Of a DNA stretch of 64,000 nt, positions 49,171-59,053 are shown piece after piece (position 1 is the first letter of the stretch; each line of letters opens with the position of its first letter). The DNA is from Devosia sp. ZB163 (lineage in GTDB: Bacteria > Pseudomonadota > Alphaproteobacteria > Rhizobiales > Devosiaceae). The translations under genes were made by a program, and so were the position numbers. The stretch is from NCBI RefSeq assembly GCF_028613635.1, contig NZ_JAQRMY010000001.1, positions 1,096,331-1,160,330 of the forward strand. Direction: 5' to 3'. The notes under the pieces were generated by a model. The model saw nothing but the letters and a program-made list of their open reading frames with translations. It had not been told where the DNA came from and did no database searches.

Positions 49171-49728
49171 TTACGCGGTAGCGGCCGCGCCGCCGGTCAG
49201 CGGATCGGGGCCGTAGTCATTGGTGCCGTTGGTGCCCTTGAGGAAACCGAGGACGACCAGCATGTAGAGGCCGAGAACACCGACCGCGAAGCCGATTACC
49301 GAGAACAGCACGTTCGGCGTCGGCACCTGCACGCCCTGCACATCGGTCACGGTGAAGCCGAACCCCAGCGCCTGGACCAGCAGCGTCACCACGATCGCCG
49401 CGAAGTAGATCAGGATGTCCCTGCCGTTGTTGTTCTTGTCGTGCCGGCGCTTCACCGACAGGCAGTAGGCCGGATAGGCGAAGATCAGGAACACCACGAG
49501 GCTCCCCCAGGCCGAAGCCTGGATGATGCCGCCCGCGATCGCCGCGACCTGCACCGGATCGGTATTGTTCGCCATGATCGCCGCCATGTTCGGGCCCCCC
49601 AGCCCGACCAGCGGCAGAATGAGAAACGAGATGATGAGGTTGGCCACCAGCAGCACGATGGCCCCGATCCACCACGTCTTGCGCGAGATGCGCCCGTCGG
49701 TTCTCAGGTAGAGATACTGAAAGTCCAT
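49171..49728 (-). CDS. DUF805 membrane protein
   Basis: This 185-residue DUF805 protein starts at ATG 49728 with GAGGGAAGA upstream. It begins MDFQYLYLRTDGRISRKTWWIG. The R-I-S-R-x-x-W-W motif and four hydrophobic helices define the family. Its tail LGFLKGTNGTNDYGPDPL is repeated in a gene fragment just upstream. Function is unknown. It sits between dapD and dapE. Confidence 0.88.
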   Translation of the reverse strand: MDFQYLYLRTDGRISRKTWWIGAIVLLVANLIISFLILPLVGLGGPNMAAIMANNTDPVQVAAIAGGIIQASAWGSLVVFLIFAYPAYCLSVKRRHDKNNNGRDILIYFAAIVVTLLVQALGFGFTVTDVQGVQVPTPNVLFSVIGFAVGVLGLYMLVVLGFLKGTNGTNDYGPDPLTGGAAATA

Positions 49729-49810
49729 TCTTCCCTCTATGGCTTTCCGCGGCGCCCTCATGCCGCGCGCGAAGCCTAGTAGAGTCGCCGCCATCCCACC
49801 AGCCGCACCG

Positions 49811-49885
49811 CTAGATCGCGGGAACCGGCGGGCGGAGGGGATCGGGGCCAAAGCGGTTCGGCCCGTTGGTGCCCTTCAGGAACCC
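49811..49885 (-). pseudogene. C-terminal fragment of a second DUF805 gene
   Basis: The minus strand here reads GFLKGTNGPNRFGPDPLRPP and then VPAI, followed by a TAG stop. This is almost the same tail as the intact DUF805 gene next door. There is no start codon or body; dapD ends 14 bases upstream. It looks like the remnant of a duplicated DUF805 gene lost by deletion. Confidence 0.7.
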
Positions 49886-49899
49886 GAACTGGAGGCTCA

Positions 49900-50739
<840 letters not shown>

Positions 50740-50854
50740 GGACGTGCTTTCAATAGGAAACTCAGGCGCGCCGGACATTATCCGGCCCGGTCCTGCTGTC
50801 AACGATCCTTAACCCCGGCCATGGGAAGCTCGGGACCTGTTTCGGAGACGTAGA

Positions 50855-51706
50855 ATGGCCAGACGCGCCCACACCCCGCTTCGCACCTCGGTCGAGGACC
50901 TGGATGCGGCCAAACGCGCGCCCTCGACCCCGCAGACGGAATCGGCTGCGTTCCGCCTCGCCTTCTCCGACGAAGAGTTCATGACCAGCGAGGATACCCG
51001 CGGGATCCGTTTCCAGCTGGAGTATCTCAAGCCCGAGTTCCGCCTGCGCGAACACGGCATCCGCTCGACCGTGGTGCTGTTCGGTGGCGCCCGCATCCCC
51101 GAGCCGGGCAAGCCCGCCTGGGCGGCGCGCAACGAGACGCAGAAGCGCAATCTCGAGGCCGCCTCGCTCTACTATGACGAGGCGCGTCGCTTCGCCCAGT
51201 ATGCCTCGCTCACCTCGCGCGCGCTCGACTTCCGCGACTATGTGGTGGTTACCGGCGGCGGCCCCGGCGTGATGGAAGCCGGCAATCGAGGGGCGGCCGA
51301 TGTCGGTGCGCCCACCATCGGGCTCAATATCGTGCTGCCGCATGAGCAGGCGCCCAACGCCTACATCACGCCCGACCTCTGCTTCAATTTCCACTATTTC
51401 GCGACCCGCAAGATCCACTTCCTGCTGCGCGCCCGCGCGGTGGCGATCTTCCCCGGCGGCTTCGGCACGCTCGACGAGTTCTTCGAGACGCTCACCCTGA
51501 TCCAGACCGGCCGCATGGAGCGCGTCCCGCTGCTGCTGTTCGGCAAGCAGTTCTGGAACAGGGTCATCAACTTCGAGGCCCTCGCCGAGGCCGGCACCAT
51601 CGCCCCGGACGACCCGCACCTGTTCACTGTGGTGGACAGCGCCGAGGACGGCTGGAACGTCATTCGCGAGCACTACAACCTGCCGGAAGTGACGCTGGTG
51701 AGCTGA
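50855..51706 (+). CDS. LOG-family Rossmann-fold protein
   Basis: This 283-residue protein has the nucleotide motifs of the LOG/lysine-decarboxylase-like family: VVTGGGPGVMEAGNRGA near 132 and PGGFGTLDEFFETL near 207. Members cleave nucleoside 5'-monophosphates to a base and ribose-5-phosphate; some make cytokinins. An N-terminal extension of about 60 residues places it in the longer branch. GGAG lies eight bases before the ATG. It overlaps the end of the convergent reductase gene by 34 bases. Confidence 0.87.
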   Translation: MARRAHTPLRTSVEDLDAAKRAPSTPQTESAAFRLAFSDEEFMTSEDTRGIRFQLEYLKPEFRLREHGIRSTVVLFGGARIPEPGKPAWAARNETQKRNLEAASLYYDEARRFAQYASLTSRALDFRDYVVVTGGGPGVMEAGNRGAADVGAPTIGLNIVLPHEQAPNAYITPDLCFNFHYFATRKIHFLLRARAVAIFPGGFGTLDEFFETLTLIQTGRMERVPLLLFGKQFWNRVINFEALAEAGTIAPDDPHLFTVVDSAEDGWNVIREHYNLPEVTLVS

Positions 51707-52317
51707 GGGGCGGCCGCGCCCTTGAACTGGGCGAACCGCTGCTCGACCTTCTGCGCGAACTTTTCCCGCGCCTCCGGCGAGATGTCGTAGACGGAGTGCT
51801 GCGCGAGATAGAGGTGCTTCACGCCGGGGCCGCCGCAGGTGGCCTTCAGTCCGCGCAACAGCACCTTTCTCGCCGGATCCTGCATCAACAGCCTGTTGTA
51901 GAACCAGGGTGCGCCGCAGGTGGTGACCACACCCATCCGGGTGAGGTTCTTGAGAGCCGGCTTGATGAGACCTCCGTCCAGCGGCTGCTCAAATGCAACG
52001 CCCGGACGCCATACGCGATCGAAATAACCCTTGAGGATCGCCGGCATGCCCAGCCACCAGGTGGGAAAGCAGAATACGCAGGCGTCGGACCATGTCAGCG
52101 CGTCGACATAGACCTTCAGGTCCTGCGGCGGCGGCCGCGTTGGCTCTTCGTGCCCGCGCCACTCCTCCTCCCCCATCGTCGGGTCGAACTTCATCGCGTA
52201 GAGGTCGAAGTCGATGACCTCGTCGCCCCTGGCGTTGAGTGTCCGCAGGATCCGCTGGTGCAGCGACGCGTGGTAGCTGTCGGCTGCCGGATGCGCATAG
52301 ACGACGTTGACCTTCAT
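51673..52317 (-). CDS. flavodoxin-fold NAD(P)H quinone reductase-like protein
   Basis: This 214-residue protein of the Flavodoxin_2 family (MdaB/KefF/NQO1-like) binds FMN or FAD and transfers two electrons to quinones. The N-terminal strand is MKVNVVYAHPAADSYHASLH. FPTWWLGMPAILKGYFDRVW near 81-100 is the hallmark. ATG 52317 is preferred to the upstream 52341. It converges on the LOG gene and lies just downstream of the nucleotidase gene on the same strand. Confidence 0.87.
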   Translation of the reverse strand: MKVNVVYAHPAADSYHASLHQRILRTLNARGDEVIDFDLYAMKFDPTMGEEEWRGHEEPTRPPPQDLKVYVDALTWSDACVFCFPTWWLGMPAILKGYFDRVWRPGVAFEQPLDGGLIKPALKNLTRMGVVTTCGAPWFYNRLLMQDPARKVLLRGLKATCGGPGVKHLYLAQHSVYDISPEAREKFAQKVEQRFAQFKGAAAPQLTSVTSGRL

Positions 52318-52345
52318 CGCGAGCGCCCCCCTTGCGCCCATCCGA

Positions 52346-53050
52346 CTACGGCAGCTTGCGCAAAAACCCAGCCAGATCCGCCGTCATGTGGTGCACATGC
52401 GCGCCGCCGGTACGTTCGAGCTCCCAGGCTTCCACCTGTTCATGCACGAACGCCTCGCCGGCGATCACCTGCACGGTGGCCATGCCGGTGTCGTGCGGAA
52501 CCATGAGGTTCTTTTCGAGATCGTCGAACATCGCGGCCCGCCGGGCGTCGATGCCGTGCTTTTGGAAGAACGCGTCATACGCCTCGGCCAGCGGCTTCGG
52601 CCTGTAGCTCATGGCGCGGATGTCGAAGATGTCCTCGAACAGCCCGTCGGCATTGCCGAGCCGGTTCAGCACCGACTGCGCATGTCCGACATCGCCGTTG
52701 GTGAGGATGAACTTGCGGCCGGGCAGGGCGCGGATCGCGTCCACCAGGTCGGGGTGCGCCACGACAGGCGAATAGTCGATCGCATGCACGGTGGTGAGGA
52801 AATGGTCCGGATCGACCTCGTGCAGCTGCATCAGGCCGTTCAGCGTCGTTCCGTAGTCGCGGTAATACGCCTTCTGCAGCGCCCGCGCCTCCTGGTACGG
52901 CAGCCGGGTGACGTTCACCATGTAGTCCGAGATCAGCAGGTCAATCTGCGCGAACAGGTTGCACTCGCGCGGATAGAGCGTGTTGTCGAGGTCGAACACC
53001 CAGTCGGTGACGTGGGAGAAAGAGCGCGGCGATGGGGTCAGGTCGTTCAT
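52346..53050 (-). CDS. pyrimidine 5'-nucleotidase (HAD superfamily)
   Basis: This 234-residue HAD protein of the Sdt1/pyrimidine nucleotidase branch has motif I VFDLDNTLYP, motif II ILTNGD, the motif III lysine in RPKPLAEAY and motif IV MFDDLEKNL. It should hydrolyse UMP/CMP-type nucleotides. In related Rhizobiales this gene lies between argB and dapD, and here it falls in the same interval. ATG 53050 fits the family start. Confidence 0.88.
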   Translation of the reverse strand: MNDLTPSPRSFSHVTDWVFDLDNTLYPRECNLFAQIDLLISDYMVNVTRLPYQEARALQKAYYRDYGTTLNGLMQLHEVDPDHFLTTVHAIDYSPVVAHPDLVDAIRALPGRKFILTNGDVGHAQSVLNRLGNADGLFEDIFDIRAMSYRPKPLAEAYDAFFQKHGIDARRAAMFDDLEKNLMVPHDTGMATVQVIAGEAFVHEQVEAWELERTGGAHVHHMTADLAGFLRKLP

Positions 53051-53133
53051 CCCACCACTATGGCAGGTATCGCCCGAAGTTTCATCCCGCGGCTTGCGCA
53101 AGGCAGTGGAGCGATCCGGCGCATTTTGATCAA

Positions 53134-53149
53134 TCAATCACTTGATTGA
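53134..53149. promoter_or_regulatory. inverted repeat, likely TetR operator
   Basis: TCAATCA-CT-TGATTGA is a perfect 16-bp inverted repeat in the AT-rich region 45 bp upstream of the tetR-type gene. It is probably the self-operator controlling the regulator and the MFS pump. Confidence 0.6.
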
Positions 53150-53193
53150 GATGCGGCGATGGTGCATGAAGCGCCCTCCAGAAAGGATCGCGC

Positions 53194-53808
53194 ATGTCGC
53201 TCACCACCTCCGCCACGAAGCGTGAATCCACCGACGGCCGCCGCCGTGCCATTGCCTCGGCGGCGCGCGGACTGATCGCCGAGAAGGGCTTCGAGGGCCT
53301 GAGGACCCGCGATATCGCGGCCCGCGTCGGCATCAACGTCGCGACGCTGCACTATCACGTGCCCACCAAGGAGGCGCTGATCGGGCTCGTCGCCGACGCG
53401 ATGCGCGACGACTTCCGGGCCCAGTCGCTGGCGCGGCCGCGCGCCCACCTGTCGCCGCTGGAACGGCTCGAGCACGAGTTCTTCGACTTCAGCGAGATGT
53501 TCTATGAGCAGCGCGACACCCTCGCGGTCCTGTCCGAGCTGATGGAACGGGCGCGCCGCGACGCGGTCATCCACGCAGCCATCCAGCCCATCCTCATCAG
53601 GTGGCACGAACTCGTCGGCGATATCCTCCGTGATGGCGTCGCCGACGGCACCTTCAGGTCCGATCTCGATCCCGAGGCCGCGGCCAGCATGGTCATCGGG
53701 GCGTTCACCGGCTTCGCTCGCGGTCCCGATACCGCACCACCATATTTCGAACGCCTGTGCGCCGAGCTGCGCCGCGCCGTTCGCAACCAGGTACCGACCA
53801 GGAACTAG
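53194..53808 (+). CDS. TetR-family transcriptional regulator
   Basis: This 204-residue repressor has an N-terminal HTH (residues ~15-60: RAIASAARGLIAEKGFEGLRTRDIAARVGINVATLHYHVPTKEAL) and a helical ligand domain. AAGGATCG precedes the ATG. It ends three bases before the MFS gene, so both form one operon. An inverted repeat upstream suggests autorepression relieved by a pump substrate. Confidence 0.92.
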   Translation: MSLTTSATKRESTDGRRRAIASAARGLIAEKGFEGLRTRDIAARVGINVATLHYHVPTKEALIGLVADAMRDDFRAQSLARPRAHLSPLERLEHEFFDFSEMFYEQRDTLAVLSELMERARRDAVIHAAIQPILIRWHELVGDILRDGVADGTFRSDLDPEAAASMVIGAFTGFARGPDTAPPYFERLCAELRRAVRNQVPTRN

Positions 53809-53811
53809 TCC

Positions 53812-55308
53812 ATGTCTTCGCATTTCCATGTGCCGCAGTCCAAGGCGGACGCCGATCCGCGCCGCTGGGTGGCGCTCGCCGTGCTGCTGCTCGCCAGCTT
53901 CATGAATCTCATCGACGTCACCATCGTCAACGTCGCGCTCCCCAGCCTGCAGCAGAACCTGGGGGCCGATGCGAGCCATATTGAATGGGTCATCGCCGCC
54001 TATGTTCTCGCCTTCGCACTCGGCCTGCTGCCCTTCGGCCGGCTCGGCGACATCGTCGGGCGCACCCGCATGTTCCTCATCGGCGTCGCCGCCTTCACGC
54101 TGGCCTCCGCCTTCTGCGGCCTCGCGCCCTCGATCGAGTGGCTGATCATCGCCCGCGTGCTGCAGGGCCTCGCCGGCGCCGCCATGACCCCGCAGGTCCT
54201 CGCCATCGCCCAGGTCACCTTCCCGCCCGAGGAAAAGGGCCAGGCCTTCTCGCTGTTCGGCTTGAGCTCCGGCCTTGCCGCCGTCGCCGGCCCGATCGTG
54301 GGTGGCCTGCTGATCGGCGCGAACCTCTGGGGCCTCGACTGGCGTCCGATCTTCCTCGTCAATATCCCGTTCGGCATCCTCGCCGTGGTCGCCGGCTGGT
54401 ATCTCATTCCGCGCACCCCCGGCCATCCCACGCTGAAGAACGATTTCGTCGGCATCGGCCTGTTCGTCACGGCCATCGTCGCCCTCGTCTTTCCGCTGGT
54501 CGAAGGCCACGCCCTGGGCTGGCCGACCTGGCTCTGGGCCGTGATGGCGGTGGGCCTGCTGCTTGCCGGCCTGTTCGTCATCTGGGAGCGCCACCGCGCC
54601 CGCATCAACGAGCCGCAGTTGTTGAACTTCAGCCTGATCAGCAATCCGAACTACCTGCTCGGCCTGCTCATCACCACGATCTTCGCCTCGGGCGTGCCGG
54701 CCATGTTCATGGTCATCTCGCTGATGCTGCAGTCGGGCTACGGCTTCACACCGCTCGAGTCGGGGCTGGTGAACACGCCGTTCTCGATCGGCGTGCTCGC
54801 CGTCTCGCTGTTCATCGGCCGGCTCGGCCAGCGCTATCTCCGCACCCGGCTGGCGCTCGGCGCCGCAACGCTCGTGGTCGGCATCACCTGGCTTGATCTG
54901 ATCATCCGCGGGCTCGGCGACAGCGTCGACCACTGGACCCTGCTGCCGCCGCTGCTGATTGCGGGCCTCGGTCTCGGCCTCGGCTTCTCGGGCCTGTTCC
55001 AGTCGGTGCTGGCGGGCGTGCCGCCGCGCGATGCCGGCGCCGGTTCGGGTGCGCTGCAGGCCTTCCAGCAGGTCGGTGGAGCGATCGGCGTGGCACTGGT
55101 GGGGCAGATCTTCTTCACCCAGCTCGCGGCCGGGTTTGCGGCCGGCGAGGCCCCGCATGTCGCCTTCGCCGAGGCGGCGGCGCCGGCCATCGTCTACCAG
55201 ATCATCTCGTTCAGCCTGGTGGTGATCCTGGTGCCGTTCCTCAAGATCAGGCCGCCCAGCGAGGGCGCCGGGGCACCGGCCTCGCTACCGGACGTCGCCG
55301 AGGCATGA
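53812..55308 (+). CDS. MFS drug transporter, DHA2 (14-TM, EmrB/QacA-like)
   Basis: This 498-residue proton antiporter has about 14 hydrophobic helices. DHA2 motifs include NVALPSLQQNLGAD after helix 1 and LGLLPFGRLGDIVGRTRMFLIG (motif A). FGLSSGLAAVAGPIVGGLLIG near 150 is antiporter motif C. It likely exports a toxic compound. No HlyD-type adaptor is adjacent. It is co-transcribed with tetR and followed by a strong terminator. Confidence 0.92.
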   Translation: MSSHFHVPQSKADADPRRWVALAVLLLASFMNLIDVTIVNVALPSLQQNLGADASHIEWVIAAYVLAFALGLLPFGRLGDIVGRTRMFLIGVAAFTLASAFCGLAPSIEWLIIARVLQGLAGAAMTPQVLAIAQVTFPPEEKGQAFSLFGLSSGLAAVAGPIVGGLLIGANLWGLDWRPIFLVNIPFGILAVVAGWYLIPRTPGHPTLKNDFVGIGLFVTAIVALVFPLVEGHALGWPTWLWAVMAVGLLLAGLFVIWERHRARINEPQLLNFSLISNPNYLLGLLITTIFASGVPAMFMVISLMLQSGYGFTPLESGLVNTPFSIGVLAVSLFIGRLGQRYLRTRLALGAATLVVGITWLDLIIRGLGDSVDHWTLLPPLLIAGLGLGLGFSGLFQSVLAGVPPRDAGAGSGALQAFQQVGGAIGVALVGQIFFTQLAAGFAAGEAPHVAFAEAAAPAIVYQIISFSLVVILVPFLKIRPPSEGAGAPASLPDVAEA

Positions 55309-55310
55309 TG

Positions 55311-55341
55311 CAAAGGGCGTCTGCGGGCGCCCTTTGTTTTT
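55311..55341 (+). terminator. Rho-independent terminator after MFS gene
   Basis: CAAAGGGCG/CGCCCTTTG forms a perfect 9-bp stem with an 8-base loop, followed by TTTTT. Confidence 0.88.
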
Positions 55342-55490
55342 GGCATCCCGGCCGGCTCTGGTGCCGGGCGGCAACACGTTGGCAATTGGCTAACCATTGC
55401 TGACGACTTTCCGTAAAATGCCACATGTCGGTCGCCGTGCCGGCCAAGTCCGGCTCCATCTCGCGTCCCACCAACGCAACAGGAGCCATC

Positions 55491-55637
55491 GTGAACAGCC
55501 TCGCCATCTTCGGCATCACCGCCGCCGTCCTCTTCGGGTTCGCCACGATTCTCGCGGGTAGCGTCCAGGCTGCCGACGCCTGCCTGGACGTCGACGCCAT
55601 CGCCTGGTGCGTCAGTGCCCCGTGGCCGAAGCAGTGA
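55491..55637 (+). CDS. small exported peptide (48 aa)
   Basis: A GTG at 55491 with AGGAG five bases upstream opens a 48-residue protein. Residues 1-29 look like a signal peptide or membrane anchor (IFGITAAVLFGFATILAG then SVQA). The mature part is about 19 residues with two cysteines (ADACLDVDAIAWCVSAPWPKQ). I do not recognise it. The ribosome site and signal make translation plausible. Confidence 0.5.
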   Translation: MNSLAIFGITAAVLFGFATILAGSVQAADACLDVDAIAWCVSAPWPKQ

Positions 55638-55885
55638 GGGCAGGTCGATGCACGAGAGAGCGACGACGCGCAGCCTTCCCCACACCAGCCGTCAGCCGCG
55701 CGAGAGCCGGAATCCGCGCCGGGCAGGGCAGGACCTGACGGCAAGGTCGGAAAGGCCGAGCGACTGGATGGGTTTGAATATCGTCGGGCGGTGAAACGCG
55801 GTCACCCCCACCTGCCAACCGTCATCCCTGCGAAAGCCGGGATGACGCTCAGTGGTTGGAGCCAGACCGCCGGGCGCTCGCGCTG
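55638..55885. other. gap between small peptide and argB
   Basis: No gene was found in this 248-bp gap. It contains a dispersed palindrome at 55820-55847 and otherwise nothing recognisable. Confidence 0.5.
55820..55847. repeat. CGTCATCCC...GGGATGACG palindrome
   Basis: CGTCATCCC and GGGATGACG flank TGCGAAAGCC. This small palindrome is of a type widespread in alphaproteobacterial intergenic DNA. It lies 39 bases after the argB stop (minus strand) and could act as an argB terminator. Confidence 0.6.
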
Positions 55886-56794
55886 TTAGCGGACGATCAG
55901 CGTGCCAGCGCCATGCGCGGTGAACAGCTCGACCAGCACCACGTGCGGGGTCTTGCCGTTGAGGATCACCACGCCCTCGACGCCGTTGTCGAGCGCTTCG
56001 AGGCAGGTCTCGACCTTGGGGATCATGCCGCCATTGATGGTGCCGTCGGCGATCAGCGCGCGGGCGTCGCGGGCCGAGAGCTCGGGGATGAGCTTCTTGT
56101 TCGCGTCCAGAACGCCATCGACGTCGGTGAGGAACAAGAGCCGCTTGGCGCCGAGCGAGCCGGCGATGGCGCCGGCGAAGGTGTCGGCGTTGATGTTGTA
56201 GGTCTGGCCGTCGCGGCCGGGCGCCACCGGGGCGATCACCGGGATCATTTCGGAGCGCGCCAACAGGTCGAGCAGCGTGCGGTCGACTTCAATCGGCTCG
56301 CCGACGAAGCCGAGATCGAGTTCGCGCTCGATGTTCGAGCCGGGGTCCTTGACGGTCTTGGTGGCCTTCTTGGCGAACACCATGTTGCCGTCCTTGCCGC
56401 ACAGGCCGATGGCCCACTCGCCCTCGGCATTGATCAGCGCGACGATCTCTTTGTTGATCGAGCCGGCGAGCACCATCTCGACGACTTCCATCGTCCGCTT
56501 GTCGGTGACGCGCAGCCCGCCCTCGAACTTCGATTCGATGCCGAGGTTCTTCAGCATCGAGGCGATCTGGGGCCCGCCGCCATGCACGACGATCGGATTG
56601 ACCTTGGATTGCTTGAGGAGCGCGATGTCGCGCGCGAAGGCCTGGCCCAGCTCGACGTCGCCCATGGCATGGCCGCCGTACTTCACGACGACGGTCTTGC
56701 CCTCGTAGCGCTGCATGTAGGGAAGCGCCTGCGAAAGGACCGCGGCGTCACGGGAAAAACTTTCGATGTCGGGCATAGCGCGCTGAGTATCCAT
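55886..56794 (-). CDS. argB: acetylglutamate kinase
   Basis: ArgB (302 aa) phosphorylates N-acetylglutamate in arginine synthesis. Motifs are [12 protein letters not shown] (~32), [15 protein letters not shown] with the substrate loop (~70), and the C-terminal [16 protein letters not shown], with the [13 protein letters not shown] segment before it. ATG 56794 has AGGACGG upstream; a Met at 56776 is possible. It follows engB and yidC in many relatives; here six other genes intervene before engB. Confidence 0.94.
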   Translation of the reverse strand: MDTQRAMPDIESFSRDAAVLSQALPYMQRYEGKTVVVKYGGHAMGDVELGQAFARDIALLKQSKVNPIVVHGGGPQIASMLKNLGIESKFEGGLRVTDKRTMEVVEMVLAGSINKEIVALINAEGEWAIGLCGKDGNMVFAKKATKTVKDPGSNIERELDLGFVGEPIEVDRTLLDLLARSEMIPVIAPVAPGRDGQTYNINADTFAGAIAGSLGAKRLLFLTDVDGVLDANKKLIPELSARDARALIADGTINGGMIPKVETCLEALDNGVEGVVILNGKTPHVVLVELFTAHGAGTLIVR

Positions 56795-56933
56795 TGTGTC
56801 CGTCCTATAGCGCATTCCATTGGAGTCGAAAGCGCTTTTGCGTCCCGGGTCGTGGCTTCAATAGAACAATCACGATGATTTCGTGACGCGCCGGGGATAG
56901 GCATACGCATGGGCTTTGGCTAGGTTCCCGTCC

Positions 56934-57482
56934 ATGACCAGCAGCGCCAGCCTGGAGATCGCCGAGCTCATTGCCCGCACCGCGTTGCGTGATCGCGCGG
57001 CTTTCCGCGACCTCTACGCCCGCACCAGCGCGAAACTTTTCGGCGTGACGCTGCGTATCCTAAAGGACAGGTCTGAAGCCGAAGAGGCGCTGCAGGAGGT
57101 GTACGTCAAGATCTGGCAACGCGCCGACCGCTACGTCGCCGGCGCCTACAGCCCGATCAGCTGGCTTGTCGCCGTGGCGCGCAACCATGCCCTCGATATC
57201 CTCAGGGCGCGCCGGCCGGTGAGCGACGACATCGAGGTCGCGGCCGAAGTCGCCGACGCCGGGCCTGACCCCGAGCAGTCGAGCATCTATCGCTCGGAGC
57301 GCGCCCGGATCGACGGCTGCCTCGATACGCTCGAGGCCGACAAGGCCGACTGCGTGCGCGGCGCCTATCTCGACGGCTACAGCTACGAAGAACTGGCGAC
57401 GCGCCAAGGCGTGCCGCTCAACACGATGCGAACCTGGCTCCGGCGGAGCCTCATCAAACTCAGGGAATGCCTCTCGGCATGA
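56934..57482 (+). CDS. ECF RNA polymerase sigma factor (SigK-like)
   Basis: This 182-residue sigma factor has region 2 (FRDLYARTSAKLFGVTLRILKDRSEAEEALQEVYVKIWQRADRY...PISWLVAVARNHALDILRARR) and region 4 with HTH YSYEELATRQGVPLNTMRTWLRRSLIKLRECL. The linker is short and there is no extra domain. It is coupled by ATGA overlap to an RskA-type anti-sigma gene. This pair resembles the SigK/RskA type. Confidence 0.92.
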   Translation: MTSSASLEIAELIARTALRDRAAFRDLYARTSAKLFGVTLRILKDRSEAEEALQEVYVKIWQRADRYVAGAYSPISWLVAVARNHALDILRARRPVSDDIEVAAEVADAGPDPEQSSIYRSERARIDGCLDTLEADKADCVRGAYLDGYSYEELATRQGVPLNTMRTWLRRSLIKLRECLSA

Positions 57483-58195
57483 GCACGGAAGGACATGGCA
57501 GAAGCGGCGAAGACGACCAGGTCCTGGTCGCCGAGTACGCGCTTGGCCTGCTCGAGGGCGGCGAACGCGCGGCTTTCGCGCGCCGCCTCGCCACCGAGCC
57601 CGCGCTTGCCGCCGAGCTGAAACTCTGGCGCAGCCGGCTGTCGACGCTCGACCGCGAGTTCGCCGAGGAACCCGCGCCCGCCCATGTCCTCGAGCGCATC
57701 GAGCGGCGCCTGTTCGGCGATGCCGCCCCGGCGCGGGCGGGCTGGTGGAACTCGCTGCCGCTTTGGCGTGGCCTGACCGCGACAGCCGCCGCAGTGGCGG
57801 TGCTGGCGATCGGCTTCAACCTCATGCAGCCCCGGATCGATCCGGCCCAGCTCGCGACGCAACTGGTGGCGGCCATCGAGTCTCAGGAAGGCTTCGGGGT
57901 CGAGTTCATCGCCGTCTACGACGAGGCGCTGGGTCAGGTCCGCGTGACGTCCCTGCGCGGCGATGCCGTGCCCGACCGGGACTATGAGCTCTGGTACATC
58001 AAGGGTGATCAGCCCGCCGTCTCCATGGGCGTGCTGCCAATGAACGAGCGCCGCGAAATCCCGCTCGATGCCGATGCCCGCGCCAGTATTGAGCCGGGCA
58101 CGGTTTTCGCCGTCACTCTCGAGCAGAAGGGCGGCTCGCCCACCGGCGTTGCCCAGGGCCCGATCGTCGCTGTCGGTACCGCCAGATCGATCTAG
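57479..58195 (+). CDS. RskA-like anti-sigma factor
   Basis: This 238-residue membrane protein has a cytoplasmic sigma-binding part (YALGLLEGGERAAFARRLATEPALAAELKLWRSRLSTLD), one transmembrane helix at ~100-117 (ATAAAVAVLAIGFNL), and a periplasmic RskA domain with DYELWYIKGDQPAVSMGVL. The start ATG 57479 overlaps the sigma stop. It should hold the sigma factor until an envelope signal leads to its release. Confidence 0.9.
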   Translation: MSTEGHGRSGEDDQVLVAEYALGLLEGGERAAFARRLATEPALAAELKLWRSRLSTLDREFAEEPAPAHVLERIERRLFGDAAPARAGWWNSLPLWRGLTATAAAVAVLAIGFNLMQPRIDPAQLATQLVAAIESQEGFGVEFIAVYDEALGQVRVTSLRGDAVPDRDYELWYIKGDQPAVSMGVLPMNERREIPLDADARASIEPGTVFAVTLEQKGGSPTGVAQGPIVAVGTARSI

Positions 58196-58354
58196 GGTCG
58201 CGCTTACGAAAGCGCGGCCCGCAAAGTTTCACCGATGTGGGCGAATTATCCCGCCAGAACGAAAATGTGATCCGAAACCGACCTGAACGGCAGCTCGTAA
58301 CTCCGTCTGCCTTGTCACCAAGACATCGCGGAACCATTCAGGAAGGAACAGACG

Positions 58355-58918
58355 ATGAAGCTCTCTACCCTGCGCGCAGTTGCCGCCGCCGCCATGCTGT
58401 CGGTCACCGCCATTGCCGGTGTCGCCTATGCCGAGAACCCGATGGTTGGCGGCGCGCCGATGTCGGAGACCAAGGACATCATCGACAACGCCGTGAACTC
58501 GGCCGATCACACCACGCTAGTGGCTGCCGTGACGGCAGCCGGCCTCGTCGATACGCTGAAGGGCGCCGGTCCGTTCACCGTGCTGGCTCCGACCAACGAT
58601 GCCTTCGCGGGCCTGCCGGCCGGCACGGTCGACAACCTGCTGAAGCCCGAGAACAAGGAGCAGCTGGTCAAGATCCTCACCTGCCACGTCGTCCCGGCCA
58701 AGGCGCTCGCCGCCGACATCACCAAGATGGCGATGGACGATGGCGGCACCCACGAGGTCGATACGGTCGGCGGCTGCAAGCTCTGGCTCAAGGCCGATGG
58801 CGGCAAGGTCACCATCACCGATGAAGCCGGCGGCACCGCCAACGTGACCATTGCCGACGTGATCCAGTCGAACGGCGTGATCCACGTCATCGACAAGGTC
58901 CTGCTGCCCAAGACGTGA
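58355..58918 (+). CDS. exported fasciclin-domain protein
   Basis: This 187-residue protein has a signal peptide (residues 1-27, AIAGVAYA) and one FAS1 domain. The H1 region is GPFTVLAPTNDAFAGLPAGTVDNLL and the H2 region is GVIHVIDKVLLP. The ribosome site AGGAAGGAA precedes the ATG. It lies downstream of the sigma/anti-sigma pair, as fasciclin proteins do beside sigK/rskA in mycobacteria, and may be their target. Confidence 0.93.
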   Translation: MKLSTLRAVAAAAMLSVTAIAGVAYAENPMVGGAPMSETKDIIDNAVNSADHTTLVAAVTAAGLVDTLKGAGPFTVLAPTNDAFAGLPAGTVDNLLKPENKEQLVKILTCHVVPAKALAADITKMAMDDGGTHEVDTVGGCKLWLKADGGKVTITDEAGGTANVTIADVIQSNGVIHVIDKVLLPKT

Positions 58919-58959
58919 GTTCGGCGGGAACCTCCGCGACGATCGCATCGACATCCGGC

Positions 58960-58993
58960 CATGTGTCCCGTCCCTGATGGGACACATGCTTTT
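58960..58993 (+). terminator. Rho-independent terminator after fasciclin gene
   Basis: CATGTGTCCC/GGGACACATG forms a perfect 10-bp stem with a 9-base loop, followed by CTTTTGT. Confidence 0.8.
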
Positions 58994-59053
58994 GTACTGC
59001 CGCTCCGGTCCCGCCCGGATTAGACTGGACCAGCCTCAGAAGGGGACGATCCC

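Noticed and set aside
53134-55158. 674-codon minus-strand frame opposite tetR and the MFS gene
   Set aside because: Its translation is a charged low-complexity mirror of the MFS coding strand.
58196-58354. ECF -35/-10 pair (TGATCC...CGTAAC) before the fasciclin gene
   Set aside because: Spacing is 22 bases and no matching pair with the same spacing was found before the sigma gene.
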